A program made the position numbers and the translations under genes. From an uncultured Gammaproteobacteria bacterium (GTDB taxonomy: Bacteria > Pseudomonadota > Gammaproteobacteria > Steroidobacterales > Foliamicaceae): a stretch of 64,000 bases of DNA. Of this stretch, positions 35,609-43,886 are shown piece by piece. The DNA lies in the NCBI GenBank assembly GCA_951828235.1, contig OX639965.1, forward strand, positions 2,708,129 to 2,772,128. The letters run 5' to 3'. The notes beneath the pieces are model-generated. The model ran no database searches, was not told the origin of the DNA, and saw nothing but the letters and a program-made list of their open reading frames with translations. Within the stretch, counting starts at the first letter, position 1, and each line of letters starts with the position of its first letter.

Positions 35609-36616
35609 TCAGGCCTGCAGCATACGCTCCACGGCCAGACGCGCGCGGGCCGAAATTTCCGCGGAAACTTGGACCCGCGGTTCGAGGGTTTCCAGCGTTT
35701 GCAGGATTTTCGGAAGCGTGATGCGCTTCATGTGTGGACAGAGATTGCAGGGGCGCACGAACTGCACATCGGGATGTTCCACGGCGACGTTATCGCTCAT
35801 TGAGCACTCGGTAACCATGACTACCCGGCTGGGCTTGTTTGCACCGACGTAGCGGATCATTGCCGAGGTAGAACCCACAAAATCAGCCTCCGCCAGAACG
35901 TCCGGCGGGCACTCCGGATGGGCGATAACCTGAATGCCGGAGTGCGAGTTGCGATAGGCGCGGATTTCATCCGCCGTGAACCGCTCGTGGACCTCACAAC
36001 TTCCTTCCCAGAGAATGATTTCCACATCGGTTTTGCTGGCGACATAGCGTCCGAGGTAGCCGTCGGGCAGAAAGATTACGCGGTCCACACCCAGCGACTC
36101 CACAATTTTCACGGCATTCGCGGAGGTGCAACAGATGTCCGATTCGGCCTTTACCTCCGCCGAGGTATTGACGTAAGTGACCACGGGGACGCCGGGGTAT
36201 TTCTGCTTCAGCAGGCGTACGTCCTCGCCGGTAATCGCCTCCGCCAGCGAGCAGCCAGCCTTGAGATCGGGAATAAGCACTGTTTTCTCGGGCGCCAGGA
36301 TCTTGGATGTTTCCGCCATGAAGTGAACGCCGCACATCAGGATCACACCGGCGCTGGAGTTGGCGCCGAGCCGGGCAAGTTCCAGCGAATCGCCCGAATA
36401 GTCCGCCACGCCGTGAAAGATCTCCGGGGTCTGGTAGTTGTGCACCAGGATTACAACGTCCCGCTCCTTCTTCAGTTCGTTGATGCGGGCGATATAGGGC
36501 GCATGCGCGGGCCATTCCACGTCGGGTATGACGTCCGTCAGGCGCGCGCGGATTGGCGCCGTTTGTTCCTGCACCCTGGCGGTGTATTCCAATGCTTCTG
36601 TAGCTTGAGGGGGCAT
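35609..36616 (-). CDS. nadA: Quinolinate synthase A
   Basis: 335 aa 4Fe-4S enzyme condensing iminoaspartate with dihydroxyacetone phosphate in NAD synthesis. Cluster cysteines are visible in [26 protein letters not shown] and [26 protein letters not shown] and VITHPECP-like HPECPPDV segments match the family. The stop is 71 bases before the phosphatase operon; nadB and nadC are elsewhere. Its promoter region carries a palindrome and faces a divergent NrtR-like gene, suggesting NAD-responsive control. Confidence 0.96.
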   Translation of the reverse strand: MPPQATEALEYTARVQEQTAPIRARLTDVIPDVEWPAHAPYIARINELKKERDVVILVHNYQTPEIFHGVADYSGDSLELARLGANSSAGVILMCGVHFMAETSKILAPEKTVLIPDLKAGCSLAEAITGEDVRLLKQKYPGVPVVTYVNTSAEVKAESDICCTSANAVKIVESLGVDRVIFLPDGYLGRYVASKTDVEIILWEGSCEVHERFTADEIRAYRNSHSGIQVIAHPECPPDVLAEADFVGSTSAMIRYVGANKPSRVVMVTECSMSDNVAVEHPDVQFVRPCNLCPHMKRITLPKILQTLETLEPRVQVSAEISARARLAVERMLQA

Positions 36617-36640
36617 TGATCGGCTCCGTTGGCGGGGATG

Positions 36641-36671
36641 TAATGCTACAAATGAGCATAAGTCTTGTCAA
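36641..36671 (-). promoter_or_regulatory. nadA promoter with overlapping palindromic operator
   Basis: Read on the minus strand: TTGACA (36666-36671), 17-base spacer, TAGCAT (36643-36648), about 27 bases before the nadA start. The palindrome TWATGCT-N7-AGCATWA (36641-36661) covers most of the spacer and the -10, an ideal repressor position. The divergent gene encodes an NrtR-like regulator, the probable binder. Confidence 0.7.
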
Positions 36672-36673
36672 AT

Positions 36674-36701
36674 GAACGAGCCGAATTGAACGAGCCGAAT
36701 T
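36674..36701. repeat. 14-bp tandem repeat in nadA/nrtR spacer
   Basis: GAACGAGCCGAATT occurs twice, head to tail, immediately upstream of the nadA -35 and 45 bases before the regulator start. It could be replication slippage or a second protein-binding array. Confidence 0.7.
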
Positions 36702-36746
36702 GGCGCCAGGCAACCTCGCACAAGCTTGCCCGTCTACAATGAAAGC

Positions 36747-37661
36747 GTGACCGAACCGATCAGCGTTGAGCTCAGCGCGGTGGTGCTGACCGTCGTGGAT
36801 GACGAGCCGCGGGTTTTGGTCCTGTCGGACAGCTCATCGGCCCGCCTGCCATCCGACCGGCTGCGCGGCACCCGCGACCAGACGCTGGAATTTGGAGCCC
36901 GCCGGCTGCTCAGGAGGCAGGTGGGGCTGGAACCGGCCTGGCTGGAGCAGCTCTATACTTTCGGTGACCGGCGCCGGGATTTCTGGCCGCGCAGCCCGGA
37001 CCGAACCATAACGGTGGCCTACCTGGCGCTGATTCGCCATGATCTGTGTGCTACCGGAGGCCAGTGGCGCGCCTGCTACGAATTCTTTCCCTGGGAAGAC
37101 CAGCGCACCGAGCGGCATTCGGCAGCGCCGCTGGGTCAGGCCTTGCGGAAATGGAGGAACCGGGCCAGGGCCGACACTACCCGAAGGGAGCGCAGCGAGC
37201 GGATCGAGCGCTGTCTGGGCCAGGGCGAGGCCGGATGGACACCGGATCTTGTGCTGGAACGCTACGAACTTGTCTACGAGGCGGCCCTTGTGGCCGAATC
37301 CTGGCACGATCGGGGCGCCTCGGCGCCTCCGGGAAGGATTCTTGACGGGTCTTGCATGGCGCTGGATCACCGGCGCATACTCGCCACCGCCCTGGGCAGG
37401 ATGCGGGGAAAACTCCGCTACCGCCCGGTCGTGTTCGAACTCATGCCGCCGGAATTCACGCTGTTCGAACTGCAGCGTGTGATAGAGGCGATCATCGGCC
37501 GCAGTCTTCACAAGCAGAATTTCCGTCGCCTGGTCGCAAACCAGAAACTCGTGGAGGCTACCGGCGTGCGCAAGCCCGACACCGGCGGACGACCTGCGCG
37601 CCTCTACCGCTTCCGGCCTGAAGCGATGGCGGAACGCCGGGTCGCCGGAGTGCTGTCCTGA
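36747..37661 (+). CDS. nrtR: NrtR-like NAD regulator (Nudix plus winged helix)
   Basis: 304 aa from GTG 36747 (a TTG at 36726 is an alternative). The N-terminal Nudix-fold domain (about 1-140) keeps the LYTFGDRRRDF...RTITVAYLALI segment typical of NrtR proteins, but the Nudix box is degenerate: in ARRLLRRQVGL the catalytic glutamate pair is Arg-Arg. The C-terminal winged helix (ELMPPEFTLFELQRVIEAI, FRRLVANQKLVEATG, GRPARLYRF) binds DNA. The family represses NAD-synthesis genes and releases DNA on ADP-ribose binding; the divergent nadA fits this. Confidence 0.85.
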   Translation: MTEPISVELSAVVLTVVDDEPRVLVLSDSSSARLPSDRLRGTRDQTLEFGARRLLRRQVGLEPAWLEQLYTFGDRRRDFWPRSPDRTITVAYLALIRHDLCATGGQWRACYEFFPWEDQRTERHSAAPLGQALRKWRNRARADTTRRERSERIERCLGQGEAGWTPDLVLERYELVYEAALVAESWHDRGASAPPGRILDGSCMALDHRRILATALGRMRGKLRYRPVVFELMPPEFTLFELQRVIEAIIGRSLHKQNFRRLVANQKLVEATGVRKPDTGGRPARLYRFRPEAMAERRVAGVLS

Positions 37662-37706
37662 GGCGGGACAGAACACCAGGCCGGGAAGGAGGTCGTCCCG
37701 AGCCGC

Positions 37707-37727
37707 GCGAAGGCGAGACGCCGTCGC
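37707..37727. repeat. Hairpin of the GGCG-AGA-CGCC family
   Basis: GCGAAGGCG, loop AGA, CGCCGTCGC: nine positions, one mismatch. It lies 46 bases after the nrtR stop and 47 bases before the tRNA, and can act as terminator of nrtR. It shares its closing stem and triloop with the hairpin at 14823. Confidence 0.6.
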
Positions 37728-37751
37728 TCCCGGAGAGACCGCTCCTTCGTG

Positions 37752-37757
37752 TATATT
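37752..37757 (+). promoter_or_regulatory. Probable -10 element of tRNA-Val
   Basis: TATATT 17 bases before the tRNA 5' end. No good -35 is visible at 16-18 bases upstream. Confidence 0.4.
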
Positions 37758-37774
37758 CACGCGATCGTTTTCGT

Positions 37775-37850
37775 AGGCGCGTAGCTCAGGGGTTAGAGCA
37801 CTTGCTTGACATGCAAGGGGTCGGTGGTTCAATTCCACTCGCGCCTACCA
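37775..37850 (+). tRNA. tRNA-Val (anticodon GAC)
   Basis: 76 nt with encoded CCA. Acceptor AGGCGCG pairs with CGCGCCT; D arm TAGCTCAGGGGTTAGAGC; anticodon stem CTTGC / GCAAG with loop TTGACAT giving anticodon GAC; T arm GGTGG-TTCAATT-CCACT. Discriminator A and CCA follow at 37847-37850. Confidence 0.96.
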
Positions 37851-37874
37851 CTCTTCATCCGGGTCCCGGCTGAC

Positions 37875-40800
37875 ATGAGCACCGGGACAGGCCGCAGTAA
37901 TACTCCATCCGCACTGGACGGCCTTCATGAGGTGGTTCGCGAGTGGTTTGAAGAGGCATTTCAGCGGCCCACGGCGGTGCAGGAGGGCGCCTGGCCGGCC
38001 ATCGCCGAGGGCCGGCATGCACTGCTTGCGGCCCCCACGGGGTCCGGCAAGACCCTCGCAGGGTTTCTTGCCGTCATCGATGAAATGTTGCGCCGCAGCC
38101 TGCGGGGAGATTTGCCGCAGCGAACGGAGGTCGTTTACGTTTCGCCTTTGCGGGCCCTTTCAAACGACGTTCGCCGGAACCTGAGCGAGCCGCTTTCGGG
38201 GATCGACCGGTGTCTCGAGGCCAGGGGCCTGCCGGCTTCGGGCATTACCGCCGGTCTGCGCACCGGGGATAGTTCCGCAGCCGACCGCCGCCGGTTGCTG
38301 AAGAAGCCTCCGCACATCCTGGTGACCACGCCGGAGTCGCTGTACCTGCTGCTCACGTCGGATGGCGGCAGAGGGCTGCTTTCGCAGGCAAGGACTGTGA
38401 TTCTGGACGAATTGCACTCGCTGGCGGGAGGCAAGCGGGGGGCCCATCTCACGCTCAGCCTTCAGCGGCTGGAAATGCTTACCGGCCGGCCCCTGCGGCG
38501 AATCGGCATGTCGGCCACCCAGCGTCCACTGGAGCGCATGGCGCGATTCCTCCTGGGAGCGCGACAGAGCGATTGCGCGATTGTGGATGCCGGCGCCGCG
38601 CGCGAGCGGGACCTGGCGCTGGAATTGCCGGGCTCGCCGTTGCAGGCAGTCATGCCGCTGGAAGTCTGGTCGGAGCTCTATGACCGGCTGGCGGAACTGG
38701 TGCGGAGTCATGACTCGACCCTGGTCTTCGTCAATACCCGGCGGCTGTGCGAGCGGGCCGCGCGTCAATTAAGCGAAAGACTGGGCCAGGACGCTGTCGC
38801 GTCCCACCACGGCAGCATGTCCAAGAAGCACCGCGGCGATGCCGAGCAGCGTCTCAAGAGCGGAAGCCTCAAGGTCCTTGTCGCTACGGCCTCGCTGGAA
38901 CTGGGCATCGACATCGGGTCGGTGGACCTGGTCTGCCAATTGGGCTCTCCGCGCGGCATCTCGCGTTTTCTGCAACGCGTCGGGCGTTCGGGCCACGCCG
39001 TCGGCGAGGTCCCCCGCGGGCGCCTGTTCCCGCTGTCCCGCGGCGAACTCGTGGAGAGCCTTGCGCTGCTGAAGGCCGCGGCCGTGAACGAAATCGAGGA
39101 GATCCGCATTCCGGACGGCGCCATGGATGTGCTGGCGCAACAAATCGTGGCGGAAGGGGCCTGCGGCGAGAAAGGCATCGACGAACTGCACGAGGCCTAC
39201 TCTCTGGCCTGGCCGTACCGAAAGCTGGATCGCAAGCGGTTTGGCCGGGTGGCGCAGATGCTGGCGGACGGTTACTCCACTCGGCGAGGCCGCTCCGGCG
39301 CCTACCTCCATCTGGACAGTGTCAGGCAGCTCCTGAAGCCGCGGCGCTCGGCCCGCATCACTGCCCTCACCAACGGCGGAACCATACCGGACCAGTTCGA
39401 TTACGACGTGCTGCTGATACCGTCGGAAACCCGCATCGGCACGCTGAACGAGGATTTTGCCTTCGAGAGCCTGCCCGGCGACATCTTCCAGCTGGGCAAT
39501 ACCTCCTACCGCATCCAGCGCGTCGCCTCCGGCAAGGTGTATGTGGAGGACGCGCGGGGAGCGCCGCCCACCATCCCTTTCTGGTTCGGTGAGGCGCCCG
39601 GACGCAGCAGGGAACTCTCGGCTCGCGTAGCCGACCTCCTGGACGGCGTGGAGGCTCGGCTCGCCGAAGGCGCGGATGCGGCTGCCTGGCTGAGTGGAAT
39701 CCCCGGCGGGTCGCCCGAGGCCGCCCGCCAGGCGGTGGAGTACCTGGAGGCCGCGCGCGCCACGCTCGGCTCTCTGCCGGGCGCGGGACGATTCGTGATC
39801 GAGCGCTTCCTCGACGAACTGGGCGACATGCACGTCGTCATCCATTCGCCGCTGGGCTCACGCCTCAATCGCGCCTGGGGCCTGGCGCTGCGAAAGCGTA
39901 TTTGCCGAAAGTTCAATATCGAACCGCAGGCGGCGGCGCTGGACGACAGCATCGTGATATCGCTTGGCCCGGGTCACAGCTTTCCGCTGAAGGAAATCAC
40001 CGCCTGGCTGAATTCCTCTACCGCGCATGAGCTCCTGGTGCAGGCCGTGCTCGACTCACCCATGTTTCCCACGCGCTGGCGATGGACCGCCTCCACGGCG
40101 CTGGCCATACTCCGCAACTGGAAGGGCGAACGGCGCCCGGCGCAGTTTCAGCGAGGCGATGCGGAGGACCTCATGGTTGCGCTGTTCCCCGACCTGGTCG
40201 CCTGCGCCGAGAACCTGACGGGCGACCGCGCCGTCCCCGATCATCCGCTGGTCGACCAGACCCTGGACGATTGCCTGCACGACCTGATGGACGCCGACGG
40301 CCTGCTGGACCTGCTGCGCTCCTTTGAGCGGGGCGCGGCCGACGTGCACTTTGCCGAGCCTGCCTCGCCGTCGGTCCTGGCTCAGGAAGTCATCACCGCC
40401 AAGCCCTATGCGTTCCTCGACGATGCGCCGGCCGAGGAACGCCGCACCCAGGCGATTCGAACCCGTCATCTGATGGACATCGAAGACGCCGCAACGCTGG
40501 CGAGGCCCGACGCCGGCGCGATCGCCGAAGTGTGCGCGGAAGCCTGGCCGAGGCCGCGCGATGCGGACGAATTGCACGACGCCTTGAACCTGGCGGGTTT
40601 CCTGACCGAAGCCGAACTGGCGGAACACGCGGATGCTCTTGCGGAGCTGGCCGCGCAGGGCAGGGCGCTCGGCCTTGCGGTGGGCGATGGCAGGGAGGTC
40701 TGGGCTTGCGTGGAACGCCGGGAGGAATTGGCCGCGGTCTGCGCGCAACCGCAGGACGCCGCAGCCGAGGTCCGTGAACTGCTGCGCAGCCGGCTTGAAA

Positions 40801-42047
40801 TTCTGGGGCCGGTAACCGCCGCGGAACTGACGCAGCCGCTGGGGCTGGAGGCGGCAGCCGGCGCCGAAGCACTGGTGGCGCTGGAAGGAGAAGGTTTCGT
40901 GGTTCGCGGCCGGTTTCGGGCCGGCGCCGAAGCGGACGGCCCGGACGAGTGGTGTGAACGCGGCCTGCTCGCCCGCATACACCGGCGCACGCTGAAATCG
41001 CTGCGGCAACAAATCAAGCCGGTAAGCGCCGCGGAATTCACCACCTTTCTGCTGCATTGGCAGGGCGTCGGAGCGGAGCGGCCCAGGGGCCCGGAGAGCC
41101 TTCGTCTCGCGCTGGAAAGGCTGGAAGGCTGCGCCGCGCCGGCGGCCGCCTGGGAAAGCACTGTGCTGCCGGCCAGGATAGGCGATTTTTCCCCGGCCAT
41201 GCTGGACCAGGTGCTCGCTTCGGGCGAATGGCTGTGGAAGCGCGCCGAACCGTTCGCCGGGCGAGGGGGAGGGCGGCTGGCCGCCAACACGCCGATATGC
41301 CTTCTCAAGCGGGAATGCTGGGACTACTGGCCGTTGGCGCCGGGGCGCATGGACGGTCTCTCCTTCGGTGCGCGCAAGGTCCTTGAAGTGCTCCGCAACG
41401 GTGGCGCGGACTTTTTCGTCAGCCTGGTGCGAAATACCGGCATGCTGCGCAGCCAGGTGGAGATGGCGCTGGGCGAACTGGCCGCGGCCGGGCTGGTGAC
41501 ATCGGACAGTTTCACCGGATTGCGCGCGCTGATTACGCGCGCCGGGAAGCGTCCCCGCTTCGGCGGGCTGCGGGCCCGGATGAGCGGCGTGCAGGCCGGC
41601 GGCCGATGGTCCGCCTTGCCGACGCCCGCCGCCGCTGATGTCAACGAGGACGACCGGGTTCAGTACCTGGCCGAAGCGATGGTCCGCCGTTACGGCATCG
41701 TGTTCCGCGCCCTGCTGGCGCGTGACCGCGGGCTTCCGCCCTGGCGCGCATGGCTGCGGGTCTATCGCCGAATGGAGGCCCGGGGCGAACTGCGTGGCGG
41801 GCGCTTCGCAGGCGGATTCAGCGGCGAGCAGTTTGCCGCTCCCGCCGCGGTAGAGGAGCTGCGCGCCATGCGCCGCAGGAAGGACTTTGCTTCGATCATG
41901 CGCATCTCCAGCGTAGATCCGGCGAACCTGACCGGCGTGTTGTCGTCTCGGCGCATCCCCTCGCAACCCGCGCGCCGGATTCGTTACGAGAGCGGCGAGC
42001 CCCGTTTGGAGGCGGAGCCGGATACCGCAGCAGGCGCGCGCGTTTGA
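37875..42047 (+). CDS. lhr: Lhr-type large ATP-dependent DNA/RNA helicase
   Basis: 1390 aa from ATG 37875, 24 bases after the tRNA. The Lhr core has Walker A AAPTGSGKTLAGFL, DEAH-like box VILDELHSLAG, motif III SAT in GMSATQRPL, and motif VI QRVGRSGHAVG. The Lhr-specific winged-helix/DEAD-associated part runs to about residue 850 (HELLVQAVLDSPMFPTRWRW), and the extra C-terminal half of bacterial Lhr (winged helices, crosslink-type) completes it. Family members unwind RNA-DNA hybrids and act in repair. The open frame extends upstream into the tRNA, which cannot be coding. No ribosome site is obvious. Confidence 0.93.
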   Translation: MSTGTGRSNTPSALDGLHEVVREWFEEAFQRPTAVQEGAWPAIAEGRHALLAAPTGSGKTLAGFLAVIDEMLRRSLRGDLPQRTEVVYVSPLRALSNDVRRNLSEPLSGIDRCLEARGLPASGITAGLRTGDSSAADRRRLLKKPPHILVTTPESLYLLLTSDGGRGLLSQARTVILDELHSLAGGKRGAHLTLSLQRLEMLTGRPLRRIGMSATQRPLERMARFLLGARQSDCAIVDAGAARERDLALELPGSPLQAVMPLEVWSELYDRLAELVRSHDSTLVFVNTRRLCERAARQLSERLGQDAVASHHGSMSKKHRGDAEQRLKSGSLKVLVATASLELGIDIGSVDLVCQLGSPRGISRFLQRVGRSGHAVGEVPRGRLFPLSRGELVESLALLKAAAVNEIEEIRIPDGAMDVLAQQIVAEGACGEKGIDELHEAYSLAWPYRKLDRKRFGRVAQMLADGYSTRRGRSGAYLHLDSVRQLLKPRRSARITALTNGGTIPDQFDYDVLLIPSETRIGTLNEDFAFESLPGDIFQLGNTSYRIQRVASGKVYVEDARGAPPTIPFWFGEAPGRSRELSARVADLLDGVEARLAEGADAAAWLSGIPGGSPEAARQAVEYLEAARATLGSLPGAGRFVIERFLDELGDMHVVIHSPLGSRLNRAWGLALRKRICRKFNIEPQAAALDDSIVISLGPGHSFPLKEITAWLNSSTAHELLVQAVLDSPMFPTRWRWTASTALAILRNWKGERRPAQFQRGDAEDLMVALFPDLVACAENLTGDRAVPDHPLVDQTLDDCLHDLMDADGLLDLLRSFERGAADVHFAEPASPSVLAQEVITAKPYAFLDDAPAEERRTQAIRTRHLMDIEDAATLARPDAGAIAEVCAEAWPRPRDADELHDALNLAGFLTEAELAEHADALAELAAQGRALGLAVGDGREVWACVERREELAAVCAQPQDAAAEVRELLRSRLEILGPVTAAELTQPLGLEAAAGAEALVALEGEGFVVRGRFRAGAEADGPDEWCERGLLARIHRRTLKSLRQQIKPVSAAEFTTFLLHWQGVGAERPRGPESLRLALERLEGCAAPAAAWESTVLPARIGDFSPAMLDQVLASGEWLWKRAEPFAGRGGGRLAANTPICLLKRECWDYWPLAPGRMDGLSFGARKVLEVLRNGGADFFVSLVRNTGMLRSQVEMALGELAAAGLVTSDSFTGLRALITRAGKRPRFGGLRARMSGVQAGGRWSALPTPAAADVNEDDRVQYLAEAMVRRYGIVFRALLARDRGLPPWRAWLRVYRRMEARGELRGGRFAGGFSGEQFAAPAAVEELRAMRRRKDFASIMRISSVDPANLTGVLSSRRIPSQPARRIRYESGEPRLEAEPDTAAGARV

Positions 42048-42159
42048 TCGAATAGAATCTCGCTTCTTGCCCGGTCCCGTATACATTTGCGTCCCAGGCC
42101 TGAGCCGGGGGCGCGGGCAATGGCAGATGCGGGGCGAGGGCCATGGACCGGAGGGGAAA

Positions 42160-43731
42160 ATGAGCCAAGAGATTCTTCAGGAACTTTCCAGCCTGCTGGG
42201 CAACGATCACGTGATCACGGACGATGCCGAGCGCCGCTATTTCACGACCGACGTCTACAACTCCCGGGAAATGCCGCTGGCGGTTATTCGGCCGGGGACG
42301 GTGGACGAGCTGCAGGAAGCGGCGCGGATCGCACTCAGGAACAACATCGCTCTTGTGCCCCGGGGAGGCGGCGCTTCCTACACCGACGGCTACCTGCCGG
42401 TGACGTCGCAGTCCCTGCTGGTGGAAACGTCGCGCCTGAACCGCATCGTGGAAATCAACGACACGGACATGTACGTAACTGTCGAACCCGCGGTGACCTG
42501 GGAACGGCTAGACGCTGCGTTGGCGAAGAAAAAGCTGCGCACCCCGTTCTGGGGGCCGTTCTCCGGCCTGAAAGCCACCGTCGGGGGATCGACTTCGCAG
42601 AATTCCGCGAGCATGGGCACGGGCAATTACGGCCTGTCCGCGGAATCGGTGCTGTCCTTCGACGTGGTGCTGGGCAATGGCGAGCTGTTGCGCACCGGGT
42701 CGGCTTCGATCAGTACTTCCACGCCTTTCTTCCGCTGGTACGGACCGGACCTGACCGGCCTCTTCACCGGAGACACGGGCGCCATGGGCATCAAGGCGCG
42801 CATTACGCTGCGGCTGATTCAGCGCCCGCCCAAGACCGGCACCGCCTCTTTCGGCTTCGATTCCTTCGAAGGCATGTCGGGCGGCATGTCGGCCGTGGCC
42901 CGCCTGGGCGTGGTGGCGGACAACTACGGCCTGGACCCCAAGCTGCAGCAGGGGCAGCTCACCAAGACCAACACGGCCGACGCGACGCGCGCGGTGTGGA
43001 ACGTGGCTCGTGGTTCGTCGAACCCGCTGGAAGCGGCAAGCCGGCTGACCCGGATGGCGCTGGCCGGCAAGCGGTTCTTCGGCGGTTTCAGTCACTCCGC
43101 TCACTATGTGGTGGAAGGGCACAGCTCCGCGGAAGTTAAAACCAAGCTGAAGCTGGTGCGTGAAACCATGCGCCCGCATGGCGCCGAAATAGCCAATACC
43201 GTGCCCACGGTGCTGCGGTCGATGCCGTTTATTCCGATGTACTCCGTTTTGGGGGTGAAGGGCGAGCGCTGGGTGCCGTTGCACGGGATCATGCCTTTTT
43301 CCCGGGTAGGGGAGTTTCGCCGCCAGCTCATGAATATGTATGAAGAAAACGCCGGACGCATGAAGGAACTTCGCGTCGACAAGGGTGCGATGTTCATGAC
43401 CGTGAGCTCCAATGCCTTCCTGTACGAGCCGGTGTTCTACTGGGAGGACAGCCGGACGGTGTTTCACAAGCGCTTCATGCCGCAGGACTACCTGAAGACC
43501 CTGCCGGAGCACGACGAGAACCCGGAGGGCAGGGCGCTGGTTGCCGAGTTGCGCCAGAAAATCCTGGACATTTTCTGGCAGGTGGGCGCGATCCATCTGC
43601 AGGTGGGCAAGACCTATCCGTATTTGCGCGGCAGGCAGCCGGAAGCGGAAAGGCTGCTGCGGGAGTTCAAGGGTGGCGTGGATCCCAACAACCTCATGAA
43701 TCCCGGCGCCCTGGGGCTGGGCCAATCCTAA
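42160..43731 (+). CDS. FAD-linked oxidase (VAO/GlcD-like)
   Basis: 523 aa from ATG 42160, with ribosome site GAGGGGAAA. The FAD_binding_4 domain occupies about 25-215: RPGTVDELQEAARIA, PRGGGASYTDGYLP, GGSTSQNSASMGTGNYGLSAE. The C-terminal FAD-oxidase cap ends GGVDPNNLMNPGALG. The cytosolic family oxidises 2-hydroxy acids or other alcohols (D-lactate dehydrogenase, glycolate oxidase subunit, vanillyl-alcohol oxidase). The substrate is unknown; the next gene starts downstream in the same direction. Confidence 0.88.
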   Translation: MSQEILQELSSLLGNDHVITDDAERRYFTTDVYNSREMPLAVIRPGTVDELQEAARIALRNNIALVPRGGGASYTDGYLPVTSQSLLVETSRLNRIVEINDTDMYVTVEPAVTWERLDAALAKKKLRTPFWGPFSGLKATVGGSTSQNSASMGTGNYGLSAESVLSFDVVLGNGELLRTGSASISTSTPFFRWYGPDLTGLFTGDTGAMGIKARITLRLIQRPPKTGTASFGFDSFEGMSGGMSAVARLGVVADNYGLDPKLQQGQLTKTNTADATRAVWNVARGSSNPLEAASRLTRMALAGKRFFGGFSHSAHYVVEGHSSAEVKTKLKLVRETMRPHGAEIANTVPTVLRSMPFIPMYSVLGVKGERWVPLHGIMPFSRVGEFRRQLMNMYEENAGRMKELRVDKGAMFMTVSSNAFLYEPVFYWEDSRTVFHKRFMPQDYLKTLPEHDENPEGRALVAELRQKILDIFWQVGAIHLQVGKTYPYLRGRQPEAERLLREFKGGVDPNNLMNPGALGLGQS

Positions 43732-43769
43732 GGTCGTCAGGTATGCGGTTCGTGCATCGGTTTCTCCGT

Positions 43770-43875
43770 CCCTCGCTTCCGGGAACCGCCGGCAAGCACA
43801 TCCTTGTGGGCTCGGCTTCGGTGTGGGCGCCGGGTCATCGACGCCCACTGCCTCAGACGTTCCCGGAAGCAAGGG
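43770..43875. repeat. Long-armed inverted repeat before the secreted-protein gene
   Basis: 17-base arms (43770-43786 CCCTCGCTTCCGGGAAC; 43859-43875 its complement with one mismatch) around 72 bases that contain an inner GTGGGCG / CGCCCAC hairpin. It resembles a small MITE-like or extended palindromic repeat, and ends 11 bases before a likely TTG start. Confidence 0.6.
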
Positions 43876-43886
43876 GCGAAGAAACC

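Noticed and set aside
43743..43886. N-terminal extension of the secreted protein from ATG 43743
   Set aside because: It would place 48 residues coded by a palindromic repeat ahead of a clear signal peptide; TTG 43887 with AAGGGG upstream is more plausible.
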